Shown: piece by piece, positions 10,594 through 23,603 of the stretch
How the letters are laid out: every line of letters begins with the position of its first letter
Position numbering within the stretch: position 1 is the first letter of the stretch
DNA from: Dendrobium chrysotoxum
Lineage: Eukaryota; Streptophyta; Magnoliopsida; Asparagales; Orchidaceae
Assembly: GCA_019925795.1 (NCBI GenBank)
Contig: CM034311.1
Location: 43,805,374 to 43,869,373, forward strand
DNA length: 64,000 nt
Direction of reading: 5' to 3'
The notes under the pieces: generated by a model
Seen by the model: only the letters and a program-made list of their open reading frames with translations
The model's database searches: none
Told to the model about the DNA's origin: nothing
Position numbers and translations under genes: made by a program

Positions 10594-12165
10594 TTACTCA
10601 ATCTCACCAACCATTTGAATATTATTCAATGGTTGTCTTTGTTGTTGTTGATTTTGCCCCCCAGTGGGGCGAGCTTCTTCTCGGGTAGGTGGGTTCCCAA
10701 TAAACTGTCGAAGATAGCCCTGGCGGATAAGTCTTTCAATCTCATCCTTAAGTTGCCAACACGCTTCAGTAGAGTGGCCACGACTACGATGAAAGTGACA
10801 GTACTGATCTTGATTTCCTGTATTTGGCTTCGAAGGATGCGGCCATTTCACTTTGTCCTGATCTTGAATCGCCATTAACACATTTGCTCGAGATGTGTTG
10901 AGCGGAGTGTACTCTTTCTCCTGCCGAGGTTCTCGTTGTGGTAATGGGGGCCTAGGAGGTAGATTGCTATTCCCTTGCTTTTTCCATTGTAAGGAAGAAT
11001 TATCCATCCCAGGAGCACCTTTGCGCTTCCCATTTGTATGCTCGAACTGCTTTCTGTGAGCATTTATGGCTTCATCTGCGGAGATTTGTGCCTCCACACG
11101 ATGAATCAGGTCGGCATACGAAGGGACCGTGTCTCGCATAAGTGCTGAGTAGAAGGGGCCCGGACGAAGCCCTCCGAGGAAAACGCCTCTAAGTAACTCG
11201 GGATCTACTCCCGGAATTTGACGAGCTTCAGTAGAAAATCTCTTGAAGTATTCCTTGAGGGACTCACTTTCATTCTGACGGATCCCCGAGAGGTGAGAAG
11301 AGTCCTTAGTAATTCTCCGATTGGCGACAAATTGTTCGACGAACACTTTTGCCAATTTGACGAACATTGGAATGGTTCCGGCTGGAAGCGAATAGAACCA
11401 TGTTCGAGCTTGTCCTTTGAGGGTGGCAGGAAAGACCTGACAGAGGAGCGCGTCTGAGGCTCGCTGGATATGCATAATTGTTCGATAATGATCGATATGC
11501 TCGTACGGGTCAGTTGTCCCGTCATAGGGGTCGATGTTCGGTAGTTTGAATCCTGTCGGAATAGGGTGTTGAAGAATAGCTTCCGTCAGGGGTGACGAAT
11601 CCTGGAAGTCCCACTGATGAAGAGGTTGCCTTACGCCTCCTGTAGGAAACTCTTCTCGAACCAATCGTCGCAGTTCGTGGCGTAGGGTATTGCGAGGGAG
11701 CTCAGCAATGTGATGTTGGGCTAGCTCCTCAGGGAGGTCTTGAGGAAGGAGAGATTGCCGACCTGTGTGCGGAGGATGGGTAGAACTTGCTGTATCAGCC
11801 AGTTCATTATCTTGATGTGACTGCGAACGCCTCCTGGGTGGAGGAAGAGGAATCTCAGCTTGAAGATGTTCGATTTGAACAGCTTCAACACGTGGCGGAT
11901 CTCGAGGGAGAAGAACCTCCTCCTGAGGTGCTAGGGTCGGTTGTCGAGTCTCTCGCAGGAGGTGTAGGATCTCGTTTTGAGATTCTTCCATCTTTCGGAT
12001 TCGCTCCTCCAAAGAAGGCCCTGAGGTTCCTTCTCCAGCAATGTGTTGCCCCCCAGGAAGAAAGGAGGCAGAAACTTGATGTCCACGATTTATAGACTGG
12101 TTTCTGGATTGGGGAGAGTGGGAGCGGGAGGCTCCTATGAGGCGATTGCTACGCCTATTGACCAT
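10594..12165 (-). CDS. Gag polyprotein of the non-autonomous gypsy-type element
   Basis: An intact 523-residue frame starting MVNRRSNRLIG, 51 bp downstream of the 5' LTR in element orientation. It would form the capsid that packages element RNA. The order is: basic and glutamine-rich N-terminus, a coiled-coil-like segment (EERIRKMEESQNEIL), a Retrotrans_gag-type core from about residue 210 (LPNIDPYDGTTDP ... ARTWFYSLPAGTI ... LSGIRQNESESLKEYFKRF), and a zinc-knuckle-like C-X2-H-X4-H-X4-C (CHFHRSRGHSTEAC) near residue 460 followed by LKDEIERLIRQGYL. That knuckle variant with DEIERLI is typical of Tat-branch gag. The frame ends at a stop and no protease follows. An intact frame in a pol-less element suggests gag is kept or was recently acquired. 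Confidence 0.88.
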   Translation of the reverse strand: MVNRRSNRLIGASRSHSPQSRNQSINRGHQVSASFLPGGQHIAGEGTSGPSLEERIRKMEESQNEILHLLRETRQPTLAPQEEVLLPRDPPRVEAVQIEHLQAEIPLPPPRRRSQSHQDNELADTASSTHPPHTGRQSLLPQDLPEELAQHHIAELPRNTLRHELRRLVREEFPTGGVRQPLHQWDFQDSSPLTEAILQHPIPTGFKLPNIDPYDGTTDPYEHIDHYRTIMHIQRASDALLCQVFPATLKGQARTWFYSLPAGTIPMFVKLAKVFVEQFVANRRITKDSSHLSGIRQNESESLKEYFKRFSTEARQIPGVDPELLRGVFLGGLRPGPFYSALMRDTVPSYADLIHRVEAQISADEAINAHRKQFEHTNGKRKGAPGMDNSSLQWKKQGNSNLPPRPPLPQREPRQEKEYTPLNTSRANVLMAIQDQDKVKWPHPSKPNTGNQDQYCHFHRSRGHSTEACWQLKDEIERLIRQGYLRQFIGNPPTREEARPTGGQNQQQQRQPLNNIQMVGEIE

Positions 12166-12201
12166 CGTAGCAATACTTGAAGTTGTGGGATAAGTTTCCC
12201 A

Positions 12202-12216
12202 CAGACGGCGCCAAAC
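12202..12216 (-). other. Primer binding site of the gag-only element
   Basis: In minus-strand sense GTTTGGCGCCGTCTG follows the 5' LTR directly. TTTGGCGCCGTCTGTGG is a primer-site wording I associate with Tat-branch and LARD elements; the tRNA partner was not determined. Confidence 0.75.
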
Positions 12217-13387
12217 TGTTGCGGACTCAAATATACGCGGCGATAGAGTTTAATTTTCCGTCTCAGCGTTGTACGTATATCCAGCACACAAACAGAATCG
12301 AAATATTAACACCAGGATTTTTACGTGGAAAATCCTGGAAAGGGAAAAAACCACGGGGCCGTGCCCAGTTGAAAGAGTTCCACTAGTGTTGTTTGAAATA
12401 CAAGGCTGATTCGTCCTTTAAATTCAGGACGATCAGATTATAACGAGTATCAGTTACAAGGACAAGTAGAGTTCCGATGTCACTCGGGGTGTCGAGCAGA
12501 ATTCCGGCGTCACTTGGAGAGAACTCCGGCGTCACTTGGGCGTCGGGTAGAATTCCGGCGTCACTTGGAGAGAAGTCCGGCGTTACTCGGGCGTCGGGTA
12601 GAATTCCGGCGTCACTTGGAGAGAAGTCCGGCGTTACTCGGGCGTCGGGTAGAATTCCGGCGTCACTTGGAGAGAAGTCCGGCGTTACTCGGGCGTCGGG
12701 TAGAATTCCGGCGTCGGGCAGAATTCCGACGTTGCTCCTGTGTTGGGTAGAGCTTTGTCGTCCCTCGGGCCCCTGGTGGTGCTTCGGTGGTGATCCGGCG
12801 GAGTTCCGGCGGTGTTCCGGCGGTGGTCGAGGAGGAGCTATTCCCTCCTAGGCTTCTCTTCTTCTTCTTCTCCTTCTCCTCTTCTTCGCTTGGGTCCCCT
12901 CTTAAGAGAAATGAGGGGCTATTTATAGTTTTTCTGGAGTGGCATAGCCCGTAAATAGATGAAGGATCATGGGCAAATAAGGAGTGATCCGGATGAACGG
13001 CCGATATTGAATCCCTTGATCATGAACTGTTTATTGAGCATTTGAAGGTCTTAATGGTATCAGAATTCTACGATCTTGGGCTCGTTGGATTCGTCTCGTC
13101 GAGCCGCTCGATTCGACTATAAGCTCGTCAAAATCGGAGACCGTTTGGTAACTCAAATAACTGTTTGATGCTTCCAACAGCGCTTCGGGTACTTGATTTG
13201 GACTCGTTTGAGCTCGGATTGAGTCGAATTTGGTGTTGTTGGATTCGTATTTCCGAGACGCTCAGTTCGACTATAAGCTTGCTGAAATCGGAGTTTAAAT
13301 GGTCTCCGAATTAATTTTTGAAGTTTCCAACTTGAGTTTTTCCTCGAGATTCGTGCCCGATCAAGATAATTTTCCGATGACGTATCA
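12217..13387 (-). repeat. 5' LTR of the gag-only element
   Basis: 1171 bp, same ends and length as the LTR at 6556-7726, about eight substitutions by eye. It carries the matching 51-bp minisatellite at 12502-12703. Confidence 0.9.
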
Positions 13388-13392
13388 ATAGC
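13388..13392. repeat. Target-site duplication ATAGC (right)
   Basis: Exact copy of 6551-6555 directly after the LTR terminus TATCA. Confidence 0.9.
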
Positions 13393-16300
13393 ATAAGCAA
13401 ACTTTCAATTTTTTTATTTCATTAAAACATATATTTCATTTCTAAAAGAATCATTTACATTAATAATGAATAAATCTTTAAATCATCCCATTTTAATACA
13501 TTTTCATGACTACAAAAAAAAAGTAGAAAATGTCAAAGAAATACCTATCACCATAATCTGATCAGGCTCACTCCACTAAGTCATTACCCTTAATTCCATG
13601 AAATCATGAAAAACCACACAATTAGCAGAAGCCCAGTAGGTCATCAGAACATACCACTGCACCCATACAAAACACAGAATAATATATATGTAATCATTCA
13701 AGTCGTGTTGGTACATTATGCTCATGTAAATGTGGTGAATCATAAGCAATCATAATCATGTAAATGAGCAATAATCATTAACTCAGTTCTACCTTAATAT
13801 CTTATAAAAGCTATAGAAAGACTATCATGTGAATCATTAAAATGATGTTGTTGTAATGTAATTCTATCAATTATCAATGTAGGATAGCATTATGAATGTC
13901 ATTTATATGATATGAATGTTCTTACTTATATGTGTTTATTACTATGCATGTCGCGTCATGTTATGTATGTAACATATACCCATTCTCATGGATCATGTGT
14001 ATTATATATTTGTATTTATATCAGTATCATTAGTTCCCATATTCCAGCTGGTATATTGCTCTGATACCATTTATAATAACCCAAACTCTTAACTATTGAG
14101 ATATTGTCTGCTTTGGCCTAAGCACTTCATGGTTTTGTCTTAATGGTATAACTTCCCAAGAGGTCACTATTCCTAAGATTTTTCTGGGATGAGCACGCTT
14201 ATGTACGAAATTTCTTAATAAAATTTCAACCACTACACCAAAAGATGCCTCAATATTTAAGAGTTTAACTTCTTTTTACTTAAGGAGTTTCACATATATC
14301 ATATCGTAATAATAATATATGCATCATATATCATAAGAGGATTCAGTATAATTAACTTCTAAGCATCATTCTATGCTATAAGTATACACATCTTATCATT
14401 ATGTACTCAGGTCAGTATACATGCATGTCTTATAGGTTATATCATATGCATGTCATGCCAAATACACTACTTTACTATGCATGTGTATGTCATATCCAAA
14501 CTAAATAGAATAATTTCTACATACTTATGCATGCTTTTATCCTGATTATTTTAGTAAAAAGATTGTACATGCAAAACTAATCGGTAAAATTTCAATATGA
14601 TCATGCCAAAATGCTCAGAATGATGTACTTATTACATATCAAAAGTTGAGCAATAAAAATTTGCTAAATAAGGGGATAATTCATTTTAACCAAATTTGGA
14701 AGAGATAAAAAACTAAAACTCAAAAATATTGGAAATAGAAATAGGATTTGTTATATATCACGATTAAAAAGAACTTTCACAACTAGGATAATAAACAGAA
14801 AGGCTTCAGAGGCAAACTTCTCTCTCTTATCTCTCCTCACCTCTCCCCCTTCACTTCTCTTCTCTTCCTCTCCTTCTTGGCCAAGGAAGTGATGGTGGAT
14901 GACTTAGGGATGGTTTGAGTGCTTATATTAGGGCAGTAGATTAGGATATTTAAAAAATAATAATTTTTCAAACCAAGTGTCGTAGTGATCCCCCTGAATC
15001 ATTTTAAACACGAGAGGCTGACGCCTCTGTGCTCACAAAGCATATGGCCACAACAATCCTCTGCGCTCATTTTGAAATTTCTATGAGAGTTATTTACAAT
15101 TCATTAATAAGTTCTTAATTATGTAAAAAAATGAGTTATTACACCAAATGTCGCCCAAATATTATGATCTTATAGTAAAAAATAAGTGTCTGTAAAAGAT
15201 AAATTAAGAATGCCAAATATTACTTAATTTTAATATCATTTAAGATATTAAATATTTAAAAGTATTACATGATCTAGTGAAATTAATATGAATAGTTTGA
15301 TGTACTATTTTGATTTTTATCAAAATAATCATAATATACCTCTCCAAAAATCTATAAAAAAACCCCTATACTTATTGGAGGAGATTTGAAGAAGGTCAAA
15401 TGAGACCATAAGAAAATTTTCAAAGGTGAAAATTTAGAGCTTTGTCTACTAACTCCCATGATCCACATTCAACTTGCAATACCTATTGAAACAGCATTTA
15501 GTTACACCACTTCTGACATGGTCTAGTAAAGAGAATGTAATGAAATTTATGCAATTAACACATCTTGTGTGCGTATGTGAGTGTTTTATATGCATGTGCA
15601 TATCTGAATTTGTTTTGAAGCTAGTCTCAGGGGTCTGTGTACATGAATAAAAAATATAAAATTTTGCCCTCGGGAACACCGCAGCGCTGGGGTGGCGGCA
15701 CTGTGGCATTAAACTCTCAATTTTTTTTATTTAGACTAGCATAATGGCTCTGTTGCATGGAGCACCATAACATTAGATTAAATTTTTATAAAATATTAAA
15801 ATTTACTTCATTTTCTCATTTAATTAACCTCCCCCTTTAAGTAATTATTTAAAGAGAGAATAATTTTAGAGAGAAAAGCAAGGTTTTGAGGACTCTGGAT
15901 CGAGGTAGGTTATATTCTGTCTGTCTCAGTTTTTTAAAAAATAAGAATTTTGGGATTTTCCTAATTAAAATTATAATTTTGTATTATAAAAATGAGGATA
16001 ACCTTACATATGCTAAACTTTCATCATGTAGATATTTAGGTATTTTCTTAGAAATTTTTTATAGGATAGTTTGAAAGTGCAACACTTTTAACAAATTAAA
16101 AAATGATTTTGATTTCAAAAGTTCAGGTTACAGTACAATTTAAGCTTCAAAATAATGTTCTTAACAATCCTATTAATCTGATGAAATTCTAAAATTGTGA
16201 AATTCTGCTCAATTCTTAAATTTGCTTCCTACGGGTAAAGCATTATATGCATTTTTGAGATTGATTTATTCACATTTTTTATTATAATGCAATTAGATCT

Positions 16301-18961
16301 GTAGTTATCTGCTTGAATTGTATGCTTATGTGGAGATATGATGTCGGAAGTTCAATTGTGTTCAATGTACTAGAAGTCATAAGGGTTTGAATTTTTTAAT
16401 ATCTAATATGTGTTAAATATTGGGAGTCGTAATGATTTATTTTTTGATATGTTAACACAAGGAGTCATAAGTGTGACATCCTAGGATTTAATGGAAAGAA
16501 TGAAATCTTAAACATATAATTACTACTCAACCATCAACAGAAACAACTAGAGCTACTACAAAATATAAATAATATAAATATATTTTATTTCATTAAAATG
16601 TATATACATTAATCTAGCTTCATAAATATCACAACCCAACCTGTTAAGATCGGATATATCCTGTTATATTAATTTGCAGCAGGCAAAGTCCAAGATCTAA
16701 GTTTTGGAAAACATTCAAATTTTTTTGTTTAATTTTAACTTTAAAATAAATAACAATCACAAAACTGCTAACAACATTCAATGTATTGAAAATAAACTCA
16801 TATATTATTTTTTATATTTTTCATTAAAATGAATCTACAATTACAGTACATGACTAAATATTGAGCTATATAACATAACAATATAATTAGCTAGTCATGA
16901 TTGTACCAAAAAAAAAAAAAAGAAATAAATACCTCTATAGACTCAAATTATATCCTAACACTGCTACTCAACTGACCCTTTCTCTCTCTCGGACTCTAAA
17001 AATAGAAGGTGAAACAACTGAATTAACACAGCTTAACAGGCCATATTTTACTAATATGAATTTTTAAATGAATCATTTATGAAATATGCAACTGAATTTA
17101 AGACAATGTATATTGAATCATTATATTGAATAAAATTATACTCTTAATTATCTAAAAACTTATATAGCACAGTAGAAAAGTAAATAAACAAACACTTCAT
17201 ATATCATAATAGAAGATAACAATTTCTCCTCAAACCTTTATGCCTCCCAATGTCAGCACCAAAGCATAATATGCATGTAGTACCATAGCATGCCCATAGG
17301 CATCATAACATCCTTGTAGACATCAGAACATGCCCATAGGCATCGAAACATAACTCCTCAAAATCACATATTTCAACCGATTAAGCACATAATTCATTGC
17401 ATTGTAGTAATTAAAATATCAATAAACTCATTTTAGATTTTCACAAATTGCTAGAAAGATAGGCAAAAAATATATTATTTCAGAATATAATTAAATTACG
17501 AAAAATTATGTAGAATGTTATTTTAAGACTTTAATTATACTATAATATTATTTTTCATAGTCAAGATTATTTTATAATTAACTAAAATAGTAAAATTTTT
17601 AAAATACCCGGTGCAAAATTTCAAAAAAATACCTAACTATTCATAATCTCAATCTCTATAATATACAAAAAGTTATACAGTAAAAATTTTGTAGATGCAA
17701 AATTATCTTCATTTTTTTACTACAAAAATATAAATTAAATTAAAAAATTTTAGAAATTTTCATATATTTGAAAATTGAGATAGACAAAATATCACCTATC
17801 TCGATCCAAGAAATTTTTAGAATTGGGTCATTGGTTGAAAATGACTTGGAAAAAACCCAAATCCGACTTTCTCTCTCTAGGATTCTCTCTTTTCTCTCAC
17901 TATTCGGCTGCCACTTAGGAGAATGAATGGAGTAAATAGTCGAAAATAATATTTTTAATATAAAAATTTAATCTAGCATTGCGGCGCCCCAGGCCACCAA
18001 CCACAACGCTCCCTTAAAGAGCCCACAGCTCCGCCCTAGTACCGCCGCGCTGATTTATTTTTCAAATTTTTTGAGAGCATGGCATCAAAGAGCCGCCAGC
18101 AACCCCAACGCCACGATGTCCTAAGAAAGAATCAAATTTTTTCAAACATGAAAATAGGCCCCCGGGACCCATTTCAAAATACATGCAAGCCCTCACATGC
18201 ACATAAAATATTCTCAGACACATGCAGAAAGGTTCAAATGCAAAAAATTTAGTTGATTACCTTGAATTTGGTCAGGTCAAAATAGGTTGAATGGTATACT
18301 GACTTTCCACTTATTACAAGAAATTTTATACATCAAAATAATTAAACATTGTATTACAAAAATAATATCGCAAATGCTCAGACTCAAAAGAACCTAGTTC
18401 ATCACCTTTATACACTGCTGGGATTTTACCTTTTTCTGGAATATCAAAAAATTTATGGAATGAGAATAACTAGCTTTGTAGACTTCTTAGCCCATCATAG
18501 ATTTTAATATCTAATTTAAATATAAAATGACAATTTAAATTGAAAATATAATAATTTTTAAAGAATAAATAATGTACTAATAGAACATGATTTTCTAGAG
18601 TTTCAATGTGTACTTAATTTCAAAGTTTGTATTTATGCTTTTAATGTCACTTTCACATAGATATCAGATACACCACATAACACTTACAACAAGAGATTTA
18701 CTTGTACTTGCCATTCACACAATAGGGTTTGAATAGAAAATCAACAACTACTAACATTCAGTGCAACATATGTAATGCATGATTATAATGTACATATTTT
18801 AATGTCTGCTTATAACTTTACTTTCTCTTATGCCTCATTTGTACCTCTCATGCTTACATCTAGCAAGTGGGGACAGAATCATAGTAAAATAGTACCACAT
18901 AACCTCCAACATCCGCTTTCAGCTAATGGGACCAGAATCTCTCCCACATCTATACTATATA
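13393..18961. other. AT-rich intergenic with decayed repeats
   Basis: No credible gene. C/T-rich blocks near 14810-14880 and 17860-17900, each followed by GC-richer text near 15000 and 17980-18120, and a similar pair near 19890-20160, suggest two or three old copies of one repeat; this is a weak impression. A TRIM relic lies at 14058-14230. Confidence 0.5.
14058..14230 (-). mobile_element. TRIM-like LTR relic with initiator-Met primer site
   Basis: In minus-strand sense the text ends AGACAATATCTCAATAGT ... GGGTTATTATAAA and then TGGTATCAGAGC (14058-14069), the initiator-Met primer binding site. The AGGCCAAAGCAGACAATATC plus GGGTT-TGGTATCAGAGC arrangement is the familiar LTR-PBS junction of plant TRIM elements. 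The outer LTR boundary is not clear. Confidence 0.55.
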
Positions 18962-19324
18962 CAGGGGCGGAACCAGCCATAAATTTCAGAGGAGGCAAAC
19001 TTATAAGTAACTGTTGATGGATATGTCGGGGGTCCAAGGGGGCAGCGTCCCCTGGCGGGGTTCGACCTGATTTTCTCTTTGTATTTGTTCATCATTCCCT
19101 AACAATAACACCTATACACAATGTATTTTATTATATTGGGGGCAATTGTCTAAAGACGATAATATTTTAAAACTTTAGGGGAGGCAATTACATAAAAACC
19201 CTCGTAATAAAGACAAAAAAATAGATTGAATGGGACAAATTACCTAAATACTCGTATACTGAAGAAGAAAAAAAATTTTAGGGAGGGCAATTGCCCCCCT
19301 GGGACCAAAGGGGTTCCGCCCCTG
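18962..19324. mobile_element. hAT-type MITE, CAGGGGCGGAACCA family
   Basis: 363 bp starting CAGGGGCGGAACCAGCC and ending with the inverse GGTTCCGCCCCTG. Flanking 8-mers ACTATATA and ACTATAGA match at 7 of 8 positions, an hAT-sized target-site duplication. The interior is AT-rich with GGGGGCAATTG-like words and no coding. Confidence 0.75.
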
Positions 19325-19332
19325 ACTATAGA

Positions 19333-22300
19333 GGTGGGGTCAAAATAAAATATACAGAGCCCTTATAAGATATCATATAGTGTACTTTTTCACATATCAA
19401 AACATTTCTAATGCCATGTTATGAACAGTGCATATGTAAATGCAATAATAATTAAATTATAATTTCAATACAATATTCAAATAATGCATGAATTGAAAAA
19501 AAAATTATTACATGTATAATATTTACCCACTGAATTTGTCATTTCAACTTTTAACTTCAAAGAGACATTCATATGAACATTTTAAAGCTTTCATATAACT
19601 AATGCAATTGCCATAAAAACCTCAAACAAATTATATACTCAAAAATTTGTGTAGGAAAAATCAATTAGTGAAAATCTTATTTCATATAGTCGAAATATTT
19701 AAAATGAAGCATACAACAATATATCAAAAGTTATACTATGAAAAATTCGTAAAATTTGAGAAACATACATTTTTATTCATAACTTTGTATAAAACTACTA
19801 TAATTAAAATCATAGATAAAAATTTAGAAGGCTACTTCGTGCTCAATAAAATCTTTAATAAGCCTGACGGATGAAACCCAAGCTTTGGCCTTCAAAATCT
19901 CTCTCCACTTCTCCTCCCCCTTCTCATCCTTTCTTATATGGAAATGGCTGGGGTGAGGAGATTTTAGCAAACGATTTTATATATTTTAACTATATAAAAA
20001 TAACTAATTTGATATAACGCCGCGGTGCTAGTCTCCTCAACGCTATGCAATGCTGACGCAAACTTCCATATTCCCCTGGAATCTTACCATTGGAGAGCTT
20101 GGCGCCATGACGACACCAATGCCATAGCGCATTTTTAAATCCTTTCCCCCATTTGAGAGCTCAATGTCACAACACCGCCCATTCAACACTGTGGCGCACC
20201 AAGAGAAAATTTAATGAATTAAAATTCATGGCTCTAGACCACTTTCTAACTTACCTAAAGACTCATTAAACACTATGGGACCCATAACTATTAATCAAAT
20301 CAATATTAAATAAATATTAACAATAATTATCTGAGTTTTAGCTTAGAGGATATTGCAATAAGCGTTTGAATTCTTATATATATTTCTAATGGGATGTATA
20401 AGAGTTTGAGAAAAATCACTACTTTTGCTTTAATATATGAAGTAATTGTTCATTTATTTTCAGTTCAAAATTTATTAAAATTTTATTAACTACTAGCACT
20501 ATTATGTTCAGTACAGTAACCTATTATTACCTGCTTTTAAATTTCAAAATTGCATGAGTTAATTATTAAAAATAAAGATCGATGGTGTGACTTGCTAAGT
20601 TGTATTGGTAAGCTCATACCTATTTTGCATTCTGTTTCAAGTATGCGAAAGAGCCGATTAAGTAGCTGTGGTCTCAGGTTTTGATCTATTTTAGTTGGTA
20701 TATGTACTTTTTTTATTTTTATATTATCGTGACTATTTATTTCTCTACTTTGTTTGGGTTTATAATCATATACTGCAGTGTATATATTCTGTTTTATATA
20801 CATTTTGAAGATGAATGAAAGAGAAAAGAAATTTGTGGATGAGTTTATTTTATATTTAGTTGGAAGTTACTTAGTGGCTCTGTGGTATGTTTTAAATTAA
20901 AGAAATATGAAAAGTCTCAAAAACTTAATCTTGGGCTTTATTTGTCACCATTAACACGATATGACCTAGTTTATATGTGAGTCATATTAGGTTGGGTTCT
21001 GACATAAGCACCATTAATACCCTTCGTCATCACCAACGTAGACATCTATCATCGCTAATAAGGTTAAATCCTACCGTCACTTATAAGGCTGACGCTCGTT
21101 GTCTGAAAGTCATTAAGAATAGAAAATCATCAATATCTTAATGACAACTTTGACACATAAAAACTCATTCTAATTTAACCATGGAATCCATATTCCACAA
21201 TTTATGCCAATTATAGTATATTAATGCCTTCTTTAATTATGAGAAAATGCATCTTCTTTTGATGTGCAACCATAGCAGTAGAATCATTTCAACTATGTAA
21301 AATCCCATGATTTTCACTTCTTAAAATTTTAATGTAAAAATCCCATATTTCTTATGTATTGCACATCAAAGATGTATGTGTGAGATTTTTATATATGCCA
21401 TAAACATAAACTTCTTTTTTTCTACAGTCACAAAATGTTTCAACTCACAATAATTATTACAATTAAGTTTTAGTTGATTTCATTCATGACATACTACTCT
21501 CCAAAGAAAGGTATATATATAATACAAAGTATTCAATGATCCATTTAACCTATTAAGCACTTAAAACACATGAATATCTATGGACTAAAGGAGTCACTAA
21601 GACTATTAAGCTATCCCTCATATATACTAACCCAAAGAACTCATTCAAGATGCATAACATAATCATTTAGACCAATTGTAATAGGATTCGCCTCTTTCAT
21701 GAAAGATGAAAGAAGTTCATTGTCATCGGAGATTCTTATGTAGGAAAATCTATATGCAGCTCATCTTGGTCTGTTTGTTGAGAGTTTTGACTACTAACCA
21801 AGAAGATTTGTGTTCAAAGCTTTGGCTACTAGCTTATATCTTGAGTACCAATGTAGTGGTTTCATTATTATTAGTTTTTGAGAGGGTTTAAATATCTATC
21901 ATAGATTTTTGATGTATTTATATATTTAATATTTATTTTTTTATTTTTATTTATATAGCATCTTAGTGTCAAAATTGAATCAAAATATATTTAGGAAAAT
22001 ATATATTTCATTTTAGATAAATTAATGTTAATGATATTTTTATGTGATTTAAATATTTGAATATTATATAAATAATTATAAAAAATTATGTATTACATTA
22101 TATAAATCTCTTTATCTAAAAAATTATAATATAAATAAAAGGGGAACTGACATCTACGAATGAAGATTTTGACATAAAAATATTTCTCTCATCAGTCATC
22201 ATGATGCGTGTCTCAGGATTTTGTATTATTTATACACGTGTTAATTATTATGGACTTAAATTAATATCTATATTGCCATTCTTGCTCTGCACTCAATAGA

Positions 22301-23271
22301 TTCTAAGGTTTCCTTTGTAATAATTTTTTTACTGTTTTGTGAATCAATTTTTTAGTTAAAAAAATATTTGAATTAAAAATTTTTATATTAAAAAATTAAT
22401 TTAAAAAATCAATAAAAAAAACTGTTCCAAATAAAGTCGAAATTTTATTTTAACATTTTCTTCTCTGTGGAAAAAAATAAAAAGAGCTTCTCCCTCTCTA
22501 ACAAACAATGCATGTTTATATATCCCTTTATAAGGAAATTATTACTTTTTCACACTTCTTACACCATTTAGTATAAAAGAATAAATTTGGTTTAAATTGC
22601 TAAAAGACAATTTTTAACTCTTTTTTTTAATTTTAAGCTATTTTGAATCTTAATAATTCTAAAAAAATGAGATTGTTGATAATAAATAATTTTTTTTGTC
22701 AATAAAAATCCCTCATTTACATTTGGGCAAATTAGCTAGAAAAAACCCTATCTTATCAAGAAAAATTATTACATGCGGTGTCCAGAAGCGTCCGAAGGCA
22801 TGCATCAGATCACCCAATGCACATTGCATTAGATGACGTGGAGCGTCCGAATCAGCCTCTGGATGCGTTCGGACATTACATAGAATAATCTCTCATCTAA
22901 TCAATATCTCACGCACCTATTTTTATCAATAATAGCTGTAAGAAGTATGATATTAAAACTCAAATTTTAGTTTTGTTTTATAAAAAATAAATTTATTAGA
23001 TTTTTAAATTATTTTATAAATATTAAAAAAAATTATGTATTTTTAAGATGGTTTCATTATTTCTAAAATAAAAATTAACCAATCATCTGTTATCACCAAC
23101 GCTGGCTATCATTTCCACCACTACCAACCATTGTTACCACTTTTGTTGCTTCTGCTACCAACTACTATCATCGCTGACAATCACTTAAATCTCACTGCCA
23201 CTATGACAACTACCATCATGCCATCAATGCCTTGTCGTTGTCACCACTGTCAACTGGCAAGCTGCTACCAT
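19333..23271. other. AT-rich intergenic, no gene recognised
   Basis: Only short frames without recognisable similarity. Around 22320-22440 there is a degenerate foldback resembling the Tourist-like family seen at 38457 and 56847. Around 22775-22880 a GC-richer patch repeats GCGTCCGAA and GCGTTCGGA. Confidence 0.5.
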
Positions 23272-23595
23272 TAGGGCTGTTAAAAAATGATCTAACCCAA
23301 AAAATTTAGGTTCAGGTCGACTCGTCTAATAAATAGTTCGGGTTGACCTGCAAATCTATTCTTCTAAAATTTTATCAAATATGTTAAATTTTATAGTTAG
23401 TAAATTATAATATTTTTTTAACCAAAATGGGTTAACGGGAAGGATTCAAGTCATTCGGGTTGCTAGTGAGTCGGGTTCAAGTTGATGTTTTTGTCCCGTT
23501 TAGTAAACAAATCAGATTCTGGTTGACTTAATTCAAGTCGGATCAATTTCTGATCAGACCCAAACTTGACCTGTTAACCTATTTTGACACCCCTA
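23272..23595. mobile_element. Decayed hAT-type MITE of the GGGTCGGGT family
   Basis: Starts TAGGGCTGTTAAAA and ends TTTTGACACCCCTA. The interior has CGGGTTGACCTG and GGTCGGATC-type words like the copies at 5341 and 58826. Flanks GCTACCAT and ACTACCAC agree at 6 of 8 positions. Confidence 0.6.
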
Positions 23596-23603
23596 ACTAC
23601 CAC

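Larger units (their letters stand above)
6556..13387 (-). mobile_element. Complete non-autonomous LTR retrotransposon coding only for gag
   Basis: 6832 bp with two 1171-bp LTRs (6556-7726 and 12217-13387), each TG...CA, flanked by the exact 5-bp duplication ATAGC. In minus-strand sense the order is: 5' LTR, primer binding site (12202-12216), gag (12165-10594), about 2.9 kb of non-coding tandem arrays, a GC-rich hairpin segment, polypurine tract, 3' LTR. No protease, reverse transcriptase, RNase H or integrase is present. The gag and primer site look like the Tat branch of Ty3/gypsy. The layout fits LARD or TR-GAG elements mobilised by a partner. The LTRs differ at about eight positions by eye, so the insertion is recent. 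A solo LTR relative is at 40610 and a much older one at 55306. Confidence 0.9.

Noticed and set aside
22775..22880. GC-richer patch with GCGTCCGAA repeats that looked like MITE ends
   Set aside because: Arms do not align over more than about ten bases and no flanking duplication was seen.
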